From NCBI GenBank assembly GCA_018239665.1, contig JAFEGV010000014.1:1-43646 (forward strand): a stretch of DNA of 43,646 bases, given 5' to 3'. A program made the position numbers and the translations under genes. This stretch comes from Verrucomicrobiota bacterium. Lineage in GTDB: Bacteria; Chlamydiota; Chlamydiia; Chlamydiales; Rhabdochlamydiaceae. Within the stretch, counting starts at the first letter, position 1, and every line of letters begins with the position of its first letter. The notes beneath the pieces were generated by a model. The model saw nothing but the letters and a program-made list of their open reading frames with translations, did no database searches and was not told the origin of the DNA. Below, piece by piece: positions 14,531-23,079 of this stretch.

Positions 14531-15556
14531 ATGCCTGCTTTTATAGAAATAGACACTCTTTCCAAATCCTACATCCAAGACCAGCGGACGATCTACGCTC
14601 TGCAGCAGGTCTCTTTGCAGATCGAAAAAGGGGATATTTACGGAATTATCGGCCTCAGCGGAGCTGGAAAGTCCACTCTGATCCGTTGCCTGTCGAGCCT
14701 AGTTCCCCCTTCGTCGGGACGGATCCTGTTTTCCGGAGAGGATTTAGCTCAAATGGGCAAGGGGCAGCTGCGCGCATTTCGCCAAAAGATAGGGATGATC
14801 TTCCAGCATTTCAATCTCTTAAGCTCCCGGACTGTTGCCGAGAACGTTGAATATCCCCTGGAAATTGCCAAAATCCCTCAGCAAGAAAGGGCTGCGCGGA
14901 TCGAGACTTTGCTCAAGCTCGTTGGACTTTCTGAAAAAAAGGATGCCTACCCTTCCCAGTTAAGCGGCGGGGAAAAACAAAGGGTGGGGATCGCTAGAGC
15001 CCTGGCCAATCAACCCGACGTGCTGCTCTGCGACGAGGCCACCTCTTCCCTCGACCCGAAAACAACGAGGGAGATTTTATCCCTTCTCAAGACGATCCAC
15101 CAGAAACTAGGCATTACGATCGTCCTGATCACCCACGAAATGGATGTGATCAAATCGATCTGCAATAAAGTCGCCGTGATAGAAAAGGGAAGGATCGTCG
15201 AAAAAGGACCTGTGGCCGATCTCTTTGCCGACCCCCAGCATCCGACAACCCAGCATTTCTTGCAGATCGGCGCCCATGATATCCCCGATGAATTTTTCAA
15301 AGAGGTCTCCGACAAAAGAAAGCTTTTGCGCCTGAGGTTTAAAGGCAAGGCTGCAGCCGAGCCGATCATTTCCGAGCTTGTGCGAAAGTTCGACGTCGAT
15401 GCCAACATATTGATGGGGTGGCTTGATCGGCTCCAAACCCTAACGATTGGAACCCTCATCATCGAATTGACAGGAAAGGCAGAAAATGTTCACAGTGCAT
15501 TACAGTACCTTACCCAACAATCCGTCCACTACGAGGTGATCGAGAATGGACTCTGA
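14531..15556 (+). CDS. metN: Methionine ABC transporter ATP-binding protein MetN
   Basis: ATPase of the methionine uptake system, 341 residues. Walker A GLSGAGKST is at 41-49, the Q-loop glutamine near 92, the signature LSGGEKQR at 144-151 and Walker B VLLCDEA at 164-170. The C-terminal portion (about 255-340) matches the NIL regulatory domain that binds methionine and inhibits transport. The start ATG at 14531 gives the usual MetN N-terminus. An out-of-frame ATG at 14521 is better spaced from AGAGGA, and a run of six C separates the two. The gene overlaps metI by 11 bases. Confidence 0.95.
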   Translation: MPAFIEIDTLSKSYIQDQRTIYALQQVSLQIEKGDIYGIIGLSGAGKSTLIRCLSSLVPPSSGRILFSGEDLAQMGKGQLRAFRQKIGMIFQHFNLLSSRTVAENVEYPLEIAKIPQQERAARIETLLKLVGLSEKKDAYPSQLSGGEKQRVGIARALANQPDVLLCDEATSSLDPKTTREILSLLKTIHQKLGITIVLITHEMDVIKSICNKVAVIEKGRIVEKGPVADLFADPQHPTTQHFLQIGAHDIPDEFFKEVSDKRKLLRLRFKGKAAAEPIISELVRKFDVDANILMGWLDRLQTLTIGTLIIELTGKAENVHSALQYLTQQSVHYEVIENGL

Positions 15557-16232
15557 CAACCTGCAGCTCGCTCTGCAACTCTTGCCGCTTCAGCTTTGGA
15601 ACACCATTTACATGGTCGTTGTATCGACATTTTTCGCCGTGCTGATCGGACTGCCCACCGGAGTCATCTTGACGATCACTTCCAAAGGGCACATCAAAGA
15701 GCATGCCAAAGTCTACTCCTTTTTAGAAGCGATCGTTAACATTGGGCGCTCCTTCCCTTTCGCCATTCTGATGGTCGCCCTGATCCCTTTCACCCGATGG
15801 GTGGTCGGCACAAGCCTTGGCACAACGGCAGCGATCGTTCCCCTTACCTTGGCCGCAGCGCCCTTCGTCGCCCGCCTTGTCGAAACAAGCCTTAAAGAAG
15901 TCGATCGCCATATCCTCGAAGCTGTCGTCGTCATGGGGTCGAACTCATGGCAGATCATCTCCAAGGTCCTGATTCCAGAAGCCCTTCCATCGATCATTTC
16001 CGGGATAACGCTGACGGTTATCAGCTTGGTCGGTTACAGCGCAATGGCTGGACTTGTCGGTGGAGGAGGCCTTGGGCAAGTTGCCATTCAATACGGCTAT
16101 AACCGCTTTAACACCTTTATCATGACAGTAACGGTCATTCTGCTTATCCTTCTTGTCCAAGCAGTGCAATGGCTAGGAGGCTATGCCTCTCAACGCATTC
16201 TTAAAAAACGGGGGAAAATTTCTCATGATTAA
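15546..16232 (+). CDS. metI: Methionine ABC transporter permease MetI
   Basis: Inner-membrane permease of 228 residues with about five membrane spans. The EAA-type coupling loop is present as EAVVVMGSNSWQIISKVLIPEALP, where MetN docks. It starts inside the end of metN (11-base overlap, GAGGTGATC as ribosome-binding site) and overlaps metQ by 8 bases, so the three genes are translationally coupled. Confidence 0.94.
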   Translation: MDSDNLQLALQLLPLQLWNTIYMVVVSTFFAVLIGLPTGVILTITSKGHIKEHAKVYSFLEAIVNIGRSFPFAILMVALIPFTRWVVGTSLGTTAAIVPLTLAAAPFVARLVETSLKEVDRHILEAVVVMGSNSWQIISKVLIPEALPSIISGITLTVISLVGYSAMAGLVGGGGLGQVAIQYGYNRFNTFIMTVTVILLILLVQAVQWLGGYASQRILKKRGKISHD

Positions 16233-17010
16233 CAAGCTTCTTGCCGCAGCAGCTGCATTATTGTTATTGCCTTGCTGCTCCTCAACTCCAAAAAACGGCT
16301 TGAAAGTCGCAGCGACCGCTGTCCCTCATGCCCAAATGCTGGATTACATTAAACCCGATCTGAAAGCGCAAGGGATCGATCTGATTGTGATTGTAACGGA
16401 TGACTACAACATGCCCAATCGCGCACTGGCCAATAAAGAGATCGATGCCAACTTTTTTCAGCATATCCCATTCCTCGACGAACAGATCGCCCAGTTCAAT
16501 TATCCAATTGAGAGCATTGCAAAAATAGAGCTCGAACCGATGGGCATCTACTCTAAGACGCTAAAATCCCTTGCCGATCTCAAAGATGGCGCTACCATTG
16601 GAATACCCAACGACCCTACCAATGAAGGAAGGGCTCTGCTTTTGCTTCAAGCGCAGGGAATTATTCAGCTCAGCACCGGCATCGGTCTTCAAGCAACGCC
16701 GATTAACATCAACGAGAATCCTAAAAACATCAAATTTATCGAAGTGGATGCCGCCATGCTCCCCCGCTCTCTTCAAGATGTCGATGCGGCGGTAATCAAC
16801 ACCAACTATGCGCTTCAGGCGGGAATGTCTCCGGAAAAAGATGCGCTGGCCTTGGAATCCAAAGACTCGCCGTATGTCAACGTGCTCGTTGTAAGAATTG
16901 GGGATGAAAACCGGCCTGATATCGTTGCGCTAAAAGCCGCAATGACTTCAGAAAAAATGAAGGAATTTATCATCAACACCTACAAAGGCGCGGTGATTCC
17001 TGCCTTTTAA
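16225..17010 (+). CDS. metQ: Methionine-binding lipoprotein MetQ
   Basis: Periplasmic substrate-binding protein of the NlpA/MetQ family, 261 residues. The start at 16225 (MINKLLAAAAALLLLPCCSS) gives a compact lipoprotein signal peptide with a Cys pair at its end, a relaxed lipobox; an in-frame ATG at 16183 within metI is less likely. Family motifs follow: LKVAATAVPHAQML, ANFFQHIPFLDEQ, LEPMGIYSKT, GATIGIPNDPTNEGRALLLL and VDAAVINTNYALQAG. The binding protein delivers methionine, and possibly derivatives, to MetNI. Confidence 0.93.
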   Translation: MINKLLAAAAALLLLPCCSSTPKNGLKVAATAVPHAQMLDYIKPDLKAQGIDLIVIVTDDYNMPNRALANKEIDANFFQHIPFLDEQIAQFNYPIESIAKIELEPMGIYSKTLKSLADLKDGATIGIPNDPTNEGRALLLLQAQGIIQLSTGIGLQATPININENPKNIKFIEVDAAMLPRSLQDVDAAVINTNYALQAGMSPEKDALALESKDSPYVNVLVVRIGDENRPDIVALKAAMTSEKMKEFIINTYKGAVIPAF

Positions 17011-17017
17011 TGTAGAT

Positions 17018-17041
17018 GGGGAAGAGGTTTTCTTCTTCCCC
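17018..17041 (+). terminator. Possible terminator of metNIQ
   Basis: GGGGAAGA (17018-17025) pairs with TCTTCCCC (17034-17041) eight bases after the metQ stop. It has no T run, so it is a weak candidate; it lies in the short gap before a converging gene. Confidence 0.35.
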
Positions 17042-17057
17042 CTTCTCAGATGAACGA

Positions 17058-18677
17058 TCAACCTGCGTTGTTCACGAAATAGTGGAGCACTGCCAAGCGG
17101 TCCTGCTTTGAGCAACGCTGCCATCTATCAAGGGCGCTATCTGCCAAAAATGAAACACAACCAAAATCAGGATGGATCCCCAAAGGACAACCCTTAAGTT
17201 CCCAGGTTATCGCAAACAGTTTTTGCCGGTCTGCTTCTTCCAAAGAAGCGATGAGGCCTGTAAATAAATCTTCATCCTCAGCTTGGACAGCTTCGATCAA
17301 AGGCTGCGCCGCTTCCTTTTTCCGTAAGTATTCAGCAGAAGGGATGGGAAGATCGTGCGGCGTTGCAAATAAAGTCAGGTGTCCTTCGATGATCTGATCA
17401 AATGCCGCAATTTGTTTTGCGCACAGCTCGCGCAGCGCTTGAGCTTTCTGATCGACCGAAGCATGATAGTGAGCCGGCAATTCTGCAGAGGCTTCGAACG
17501 AAACTTTTCCGAAATCGCCATGCACTCCCATTGGCTGTCCCATTAACTGCCAAATCCGGAAATGGACCCATTTCTTTTCCCCTTCATCAAGTGCTTCAAA
17601 AAGGGCCAAAGCGACATCCGGCTGCCCAGCTTCAAAAGCCCTAGCAATGACATCGAAACGAGCAAAGGTCGCATCAATCGCATCAGATCTTCTTGCTTTG
17701 AGATGTTCCAAATGCTCTTGCACCGTTTGGGATCGTTGATCAACAGATGCGGAGGAAAGCAGATTGGTCATCGGATGGTCTTGAATATTGGCGATCAATT
17801 GGTGAACCATGATGGTCCTGTCATCTTTTAACATTGCATGCCAAAAAGCAGAGATTGGCATTTCGGGACTGATTCCAAAATGGGCATTGTTCGGAGACAT
17901 TGCAGTGCCGCCATCTTTTGGGTGGACATAGACTTCCAAAGGCTTCAATGAATGGAAAGAGATCCCATCTCCTGTTTTTACTTCTCTTACGCCGACCGGC
18001 TCAAAAATTCCTGTCTCAAGAAACAGTTTTAAATCTTGGCCATATTGAGCTTGGGGAAATACCCAAGGATGGGCTACCCAATTATAGCGCAATTCTTTAG
18101 CGTGGTGCATTGCATCAGCTGCGAGCATCCCATATCCAATGGAATAATTCGAGATGAGGTCAAGCTTTTCCAGACTACGTCCGGCTAGGATCATCTGAAG
18201 GCTTTCAGGAAGGTTTTGAGCTTGAGCTCTATGCAGCCTCATCGAAGCGCTTTGCTGAGAAGGAGTATATTCTTCAGGTCCATAGAAACCGACCCACGGC
18301 AATCGATTCATATGAAAATAAGGAGCAAACCGCAGAGCAACCAACCCATCATGAGCAAGATTCGCCGATCCCCATTGCATGGTCCGACTTAAAATACCCT
18401 TCATGAGCAAATCGGGACCTGCCGTCTGAACAAGCTCTCTTAAAGGAAGGGCTGCTGCAGCTAATTGATCCTCAATTTGCTTCTGTTCCACTGGGCTTCC
18501 AATTAGGTTCTTAAGTTCTTCCCGGACGAACGTATCGATCTTTTGAAGTAGGCCTTGGGCCTTTGGAATCATCTCGAACCGAGGATTTGTGGAAAGGTCC
18601 GCTTTCACAGCACCATATAAGTGCGCCGCTTCAGCGACCAATAGTTGACTTCTTTCTTGAACAGTACGAGCAGCCAT
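17058..18677 (-). CDS. Unknown 539-residue protein with a duplicated C-terminal module
   Basis: I do not recognise the family. The protein starts MAARTVQERSQLL after a GAGGTGAG ribosome-binding site, has no signal peptide and no clear membrane span. The N-terminal 150 residues look helical; the middle contains HMNRLPWVGFYGPEEY and VYVHPKDGGTAM. Residues 347-394 and 463-510 are copies of one 48-residue module that align without gaps and end in G-x-P-M/L-G-V/I-H-x-DFG-x-VSF. Like the 12026 and 8615 genes it begins MAA and follows an extended -10 promoter in AT-rich DNA, suggesting a shared class. A host-directed function is possible but unproven. Confidence 0.72.
   Translation of the reverse strand: MAARTVQERSQLLVAEAAHLYGAVKADLSTNPRFEMIPKAQGLLQKIDTFVREELKNLIGSPVEQKQIEDQLAAAALPLRELVQTAGPDLLMKGILSRTMQWGSANLAHDGLVALRFAPYFHMNRLPWVGFYGPEEYTPSQQSASMRLHRAQAQNLPESLQMILAGRSLEKLDLISNYSIGYGMLAADAMHHAKELRYNWVAHPWVFPQAQYGQDLKLFLETGIFEPVGVREVKTGDGISFHSLKPLEVYVHPKDGGTAMSPNNAHFGISPEMPISAFWHAMLKDDRTIMVHQLIANIQDHPMTNLLSSASVDQRSQTVQEHLEHLKARRSDAIDATFARFDVIARAFEAGQPDVALALFEALDEGEKKWVHFRIWQLMGQPMGVHGDFGKVSFEASAELPAHYHASVDQKAQALRELCAKQIAAFDQIIEGHLTLFATPHDLPIPSAEYLRKKEAAQPLIEAVQAEDEDLFTGLIASLEEADRQKLFAITWELKGCPLGIHPDFGCVSFLADSALDRWQRCSKQDRLAVLHYFVNNAG
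17148..17291 (-). repeat. Second copy of a 48-residue protein module (residues 463-510)
   Basis: Encodes the second copy of the module, ending GCPLGIHPDFGCVSF. It aligns without gaps to residues 347-394 of the same protein. Confidence 0.65.
17496..17639 (-). repeat. First copy of a 48-residue protein module (residues 347-394)
   Basis: Encodes the first copy, ending GQPMGVHGDFGKVSF. The shared residues include A, D, L, a Trp ten residues before the PxG motif, and the DFG-x-VSF end. Confidence 0.65.
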
Positions 18678-18710
18678 AAATTCTCACCTCAATTAATTAA
18701 ATTATAAATA

Positions 18711-18719
18711 ATTATAGCA
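18711..18719 (-). promoter_or_regulatory. Extended -10 element upstream of the 18677 gene
   Basis: On the minus strand TGCTATAAT, a perfect TATAAT with the TGn extension, lies 34 bases before the ATG. No good -35 hexamer is visible 17 bases upstream. Confidence 0.5.
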
Positions 18720-18774
18720 CAAAATAAACTAAACCGAAATAGTTAAAATTAAATGTTTACATACAAAATAATTT

Positions 18775-18803
18775 AAACAACCCGGTTTTTAACCGGGTTG
18801 TTT
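18775..18803 (-). terminator. Rho-independent terminator of brnQ
   Basis: AAACAACCCGGTT (18775-18787) and AACCGGGTTGTTT (18791-18803) form a perfect 13-base stem with a three-base loop. Read on the minus strand it follows the brnQ stop by five bases and runs into an A/T-rich tract. Confidence 0.85.
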
Positions 18804-18807
18804 CGAT

Positions 18808-20013
18808 TTAGATCAAATTAGGGATAAAATCGATCATTCCTGAGAAGCCGAAGGCTAGGAATACCGGCAGCTTGACCATCCTGTAACCATAGAGGGCATG
18901 AAAGAGGTTCAATACCGTCAGCAAGATCAGTCCTGGATAGACAACCTGCAAGATCGGCCCTAAAAATGCGGCAATCCCGCTAAAGCCCAAGTTCGCAAAC
19001 ACAGTCGTTACAGCAAGGGTTGCGACAAGCGCCCAGGCAGGACTGATCTTTTCTTTGCAAATATCCTTGCGCAAGTAATCGGCAAAGATCGAAGCAAGGG
19101 TCATTGCTGTCGTCAAGCATGCAGTCATAACAGCAATCGCTGCTATGCATCCGCCTGCAGGCCCCAATAACTTGACAGCAATCACATTCAAAAGCTGTTC
19201 AGGAGGGCAAGCATTGCCTGCTGCAGGAGCATGGCGAGCTGCTATCAAACAGAGTCCGACATAGGTCGCCAGCAAAAGTGATGCTGCGATCAAACTGGAC
19301 AATCCCATCTTTTTTAAGATCGATTTTTGACCCGCTTCCGGATTGTCATGGGCTGTCTCCTTCTGAAAATGGGGAAGGATGACGGTGGCAAACAGAAACG
19401 CGGCGATCAAGTCCATCGTATTGTACCCGCCTAGCAATCCCTCAAAAAAACTTGTCATGGGCAAAGCATCGACAGCAGGCGCTGACGATCCATCCAATAG
19501 GCCGAAGAACATTAGAGCGGCCAAGGCAACAAGCAGCACCGGCGTCAAGATCGCCCCTAAAAAGTTAATCAGCCACTCCCGCTTAAAACTGAAAGCGAAT
19601 AAGACGACACCGCTTAAAACGCTAAATGAGAGCAAGGACATATCGAAAAGGTAAGGGCTTGCCATCGCATGCATCAGGGTGACCAGCCGAGGAATAACGC
19701 CGAAAGGCCCTAAAATCAACTGAAGCATCAACAGAAGCATCAAGCCCGGGACTTTTCCGATCCGGCCGAAAAAACGGGAATAGTCCCCCTGGAAGAGGAC
19801 CATCGCGGCCAATCCTAAAAAGGGAACCACAACAGCTGTCACCGCAAGCCCTGAAATGGCATACCAGGCGTTACACCCCACCGATTGCCCGATCAACAGA
19901 GGGAAAATCAAATTTCCCGCTCCGAAAAACATGGAGAAAAGGGCAAGCCCGGTTGTCAGAAGGCTGGTTTGCTTAAGGTTTGTTACCGGCAAAGTTTGCT
20001 GTTGTATAGTCAT
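18808..20013 (-). CDS. brnQ: Branched-chain amino acid carrier, BrnQ/LIVCS family
   Basis: An inner-membrane secondary carrier of 401 residues with about twelve membrane spans, expected to take up Leu, Ile and Val with a cation. The N-terminal family signature is clear (LFSMFFGAGNLIFPLLIGQ), followed by LGLAAMVLF and a cytoplasmic loop near residue 225 (HFQKETAHDNPEAGQKS). It is a single gene with its own terminator. Chlamydiae cannot make these amino acids, so uptake from the host makes sense. Confidence 0.9.
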   Translation of the reverse strand: MTIQQQTLPVTNLKQTSLLTTGLALFSMFFGAGNLIFPLLIGQSVGCNAWYAISGLAVTAVVVPFLGLAAMVLFQGDYSRFFGRIGKVPGLMLLLMLQLILGPFGVIPRLVTLMHAMASPYLFDMSLLSFSVLSGVVLFAFSFKREWLINFLGAILTPVLLVALAALMFFGLLDGSSAPAVDALPMTSFFEGLLGGYNTMDLIAAFLFATVILPHFQKETAHDNPEAGQKSILKKMGLSSLIAASLLLATYVGLCLIAARHAPAAGNACPPEQLLNVIAVKLLGPAGGCIAAIAVMTACLTTAMTLASIFADYLRKDICKEKISPAWALVATLAVTTVFANLGFSGIAAFLGPILQVVYPGLILLTVLNLFHALYGYRMVKLPVFLAFGFSGMIDFIPNLI

Positions 20014-20056
20014 AACGATCCTATTACGGTTGGCACTCCTGCCCGTTCTAGGCTTT

Positions 20057-20069
20057 TGATCTCAGATCA
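20057..20069. promoter_or_regulatory. Palindrome upstream of brnQ, possible operator
   Basis: TGATCT and AGATCA flank a single central base, 44 bases upstream of the brnQ ATG. The position suits a regulator site, but no regulator is known. Confidence 0.3.
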
Positions 20070-20371
20070 GTTTGGAAATTCAAGAAAAAAGGCTTGGCGG
20101 GCTAGAAGTGCTGGTTTGTTTACATGCTTGCGCATGCGACCACCACCACTCGCCCCGAAAGGGCCAGTGCTGAACCGAAGCCGGAAAAAGCTGATTCATA
20201 GTGATGGTTCATATAGCACCCCGCCAAAATGGCTGGTTTATGCGCCCATTCTACAAAAAGATAGGATTTCCAAACAACAAAATCCCTGAGACTCCTTTTG
20301 AAAATGAATTGCTATTAATTTTTCTAAGTAAATCAATATCCATAAAAAAAAATATACGGCGTAGAATTCCA

Positions 20372-20400
20372 TTGATCGTCAATTTCCCCGACTCTATATA
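20372..20400 (+). promoter_or_regulatory. Predicted promoter of the outer-membrane efflux gene
   Basis: TTGATC at 20372-20377 and TATATA at 20395-20400 with a 17-base spacer. Confidence 0.5.
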
Positions 20401-20502
20401 GGAGAAAAGCCAGGATTGTCATAGTAGTCCGAGGAATGGCAAGGTTTACCTTATTTTGAAATCCCTGCCGCTTTAAGTGTTGGGTTTTCTTCAAGAGGAC
20501 CG

Positions 20503-21963
20503 ATGAAATACATTGTTCCCTTTCTTTTCATGTTCTCAGGATGCATGGTCGGCCCAAAATATCAAAAGCCCGATATTTCCATGCCTGCTGAATTCGAAGA
20601 GAATGCAAGGAACATCGATGCAGATGAAGATTTGAGCCAGTGGTGGGAACAGTTCAACGATCCTGTATTAGATGAACTGATCGCTGAAGCCCTGATAGCG
20701 AACTACGATCTGCGGATCGCCCTTGAAAAAATCGAACAGACTCGCGCCCAGTACCGGATCGAGAGGTCCCATTTGTGGCCTGAAATCGACTTAAACGCAA
20801 CCGCTACCCGGACGCGGATCAGTCAGAACCTTTTTCCCGTCCCTTCCACAGGAAACGCCGCAGCTTCACAAGCGACGGGAGGATCAAGTTTTCTTCCCGG
20901 ATTTCTCAATATTTTTCAAGTAGGTTTCGATGCGATTTGGGAACTGGACTTTTTCGGAAAGTTTCGGCATGCGAAAAAGGCCGCCCACTACATCTTTGAA
21001 GCGACAAAAGAAGATTGTCAGAGCGTTTTAATTTCGATGCTGAGCGAGGTTGCCGTTAATTATATGGGCATTCGTGCCTTGCAGGCAAAGATCGAATTGG
21101 CAAAAGAAAAGGTCCAAACGGATGAAGAAGAGCTTGCCATTGCAGATTCTCTGTTTGAGATCGGCATCGATAACGAGATGCAGATCACGACGTTAATTTC
21201 CAAGCTCGAAACAGATCGCGCAGCCCTTCCCGTCCTTGAAACTTCATTGAAACAAACTGTCTATGCTCTTGCCTATCTTCTAGGCCGTCAGCCGGAAGGC
21301 CTCATGGAAATGTTTGAAACGGTCCGCCCCATTCCGACCGGCAGCGGAAAAGTTCCTGTGGGACTGCCCTCCGACCTACTGCGCCGGAGGCCCGATGTCA
21401 GGAGCGCAGAAAGACAGCTTGCATCGGCAACGGAACAAGTCGGGGAAGCCATCGCAGATTATTTCCCCCATTTTTCCCTGACCGGAATCAGCTTTGGCGC
21501 AGGGAATCGCGGCGGCTCTTCCATTGGCTATGAAAGCAACAAGCTCAATAAACTATTTAAATCTGCCAGCCGCATGTTCAGCTTTGGAATGGGGATGAAT
21601 TGGGACTTGATCGACTTTGGACGGGTAAGGGGAAAGGTCGATGTTCAAAATTCCATTCAAAGGCAGGCGCTGATGACATATGAGCAAACAGTGATCTCCT
21701 CGCTCAAAGACGTCGAAAGCGCCCTCGTTGCCTATTTTGAAGAGGAAAACCGACGGGAATCCCTTATGCAAAAAGTGGAAGCGGACCGCCGCACCTTTGA
21801 GATCATGGTCAATCTTTTCAATGTTGGGCTTGCTAATGAAATCCAAGTCCTCGAATCGCAAAGGGCTCTCATCGATTCAGAAAGCGCCTTTGTAGAGAGC
21901 GAACAGTCTCTTGCGGGAGACCTGATCGCCATCTACAAAGCAATCGGCGGAAATTGGAATTAA
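20503..21963 (+). CDS. Outer-membrane efflux lipoprotein, TolC/OprM (NodT) family
   Basis: An outer-membrane channel of 486 residues. The signal peptide ends in a lipobox FSGC with Cys14, followed by MVGPKYQKPDISMP, typical of OprM/NodT proteins. The two duplicated efflux-protein domains are recognisable by WWEQFNDPVLDELIAEAL, IWELDFFGKFRHAKKAA, GLPSDLLRRRPDVRSAERQL and FGMGMNWDLIDFGRVRG. It faces the ABC exporter genes with a gap of only 6 bases between stop codons and probably completes that tripartite pump. AGAGGA lies just upstream of the ATG. Confidence 0.93.
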   Translation: MKYIVPFLFMFSGCMVGPKYQKPDISMPAEFEENARNIDADEDLSQWWEQFNDPVLDELIAEALIANYDLRIALEKIEQTRAQYRIERSHLWPEIDLNATATRTRISQNLFPVPSTGNAAASQATGGSSFLPGFLNIFQVGFDAIWELDFFGKFRHAKKAAHYIFEATKEDCQSVLISMLSEVAVNYMGIRALQAKIELAKEKVQTDEEELAIADSLFEIGIDNEMQITTLISKLETDRAALPVLETSLKQTVYALAYLLGRQPEGLMEMFETVRPIPTGSGKVPVGLPSDLLRRRPDVRSAERQLASATEQVGEAIADYFPHFSLTGISFGAGNRGGSSIGYESNKLNKLFKSASRMFSFGMGMNWDLIDFGRVRGKVDVQNSIQRQALMTYEQTVISSLKDVESALVAYFEEENRRESLMQKVEADRRTFEIMVNLFNVGLANEIQVLESQRALIDSESAFVESEQSLAGDLIAIYKAIGGNWN

Positions 21964-21969
21964 AGCCTA

Positions 21970-23076
21970 TTAACGAAGCTTGCGGAAAAAAAATCCTGCG
22001 GTCGCAAGGGTGAATACGGCGATCAGGGCCATGGGCCATGTATTGCTAAGAACGATATCCGCAGGGATCGCCTTCAGGAATATCCCTTTTGTATTGACCA
22101 GCATGTAGCGCAAGGGAATCAGATAGGTAACGGACTGCAGCCAGGATGGCATGTTTTCAATCGGAGTTGCAAAGCCTGACAATAAAATGGCCGGAAGCAT
22201 GAAGACAAAGGTCCCCAGCATCGCTTGCTGTTGGGTAGAGCAAAGTGATGAGATGAACAGTCCGACTCCGCTAATGGCGCAAACGAAAACAAACTGGGAG
22301 AGAAAAAACAGCAAAAGAGATCCTGCGAAGGGAACTTGATAAACAAAAGTGCCGACTACCATCAAGAAGGTTCCTTCCAGCATTCCTACTAGGATTCCAG
22401 GGATTGTTTTGCCCACGAGGATTTCTCGAGTCGATAAAGGGGAAACAAGAAGCTGGTCGAACGTTCCAAGCTCCCTTTCCCGGGCAATTGACTGAGTTGT
22501 AACGACTAGGCAGGCAAGCATAGTCAATGTGCAGACAAGCGACGGGATGTTAAACCAGGAATAAAGGGCGTTTGGATTGAACCAGAACCTGGGAAACAGC
22601 TGAACATTCTGCTGAGGTATCCCCGCCTGAGCGGAGAAATCAGCATTGAACTGTTGGATGATGGTCGTTGTGTATCCCGACAAAATCTGGGCCGTGTTGG
22701 ATTTCCTCCCATCTAAAATAAGCTGGACTTCTGCAGGGAGATTTTGATTGAGCCTGCGCGAAAAGTCCTCTCCTATCGAAACGACCATCACTCCTTTTTG
22801 GTTGTCGATAAAGGGCCCAATTTCCTCAACCGCCTCAAGGTAGACGATTTGACTGAAAAAAGGGGTTCCGTGGAAGCGCTGCACAAGATCGAACGCTTGG
22901 ACGCCGCTGTCCCGGTTCAAGATGCCGATCGGCACGTCTTTAACATCCAAGGTCGCCGCTGAAGCAAAGATCAACAATTGAATGATGGGAGGAACTAAGA
23001 TCGCCATTCGGCTTTTAGGATCGCGCAAAACAGCCAACAGTTCTTTCCAAATGAGAGGCAGTATCCTTTTTAACAT
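21970..23076 (-). CDS. ABC-2 type exporter permease (YbhR-like)
   Basis: A 368-residue ABC-2 permease: one N-terminal span (MAILVPPIIQLLIFA), a large extracytoplasmic domain (about 45-165), then five C-terminal spans with the ABC-2 signature around RERELGTFDQLLVSPLSTRE. It pairs with the permease at 23080-24243, whose stop lies three bases upstream, to make the membrane heterodimer of a drug or lipid exporter. Confidence 0.92.
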   Translation of the reverse strand: MLKRILPLIWKELLAVLRDPKSRMAILVPPIIQLLIFASAATLDVKDVPIGILNRDSGVQAFDLVQRFHGTPFFSQIVYLEAVEEIGPFIDNQKGVMVVSIGEDFSRRLNQNLPAEVQLILDGRKSNTAQILSGYTTTIIQQFNADFSAQAGIPQQNVQLFPRFWFNPNALYSWFNIPSLVCTLTMLACLVVTTQSIARERELGTFDQLLVSPLSTREILVGKTIPGILVGMLEGTFLMVVGTFVYQVPFAGSLLLFFLSQFVFVCAISGVGLFISSLCSTQQQAMLGTFVFMLPAILLSGFATPIENMPSWLQSVTYLIPLRYMLVNTKGIFLKAIPADIVLSNTWPMALIAVFTLATAGFFFRKLR

Positions 23077-23079
23077 GGG

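Larger units (their letters stand above)
20014..20502. other. Divergent intergenic region between brnQ and the outer-membrane efflux gene
   Basis: No gene is convincing in these 489 bases; frames of up to 134 codons run out of brnQ antisense sequence. The brnQ side has a 13-base palindrome (20057-20069) and CATGC/GCATG arms near 20125-20140. The efflux side has a good promoter at 20372-20400 and a leader of about 95 bases. I see no tRNA, T-box or known riboswitch motif. Confidence 0.5.
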
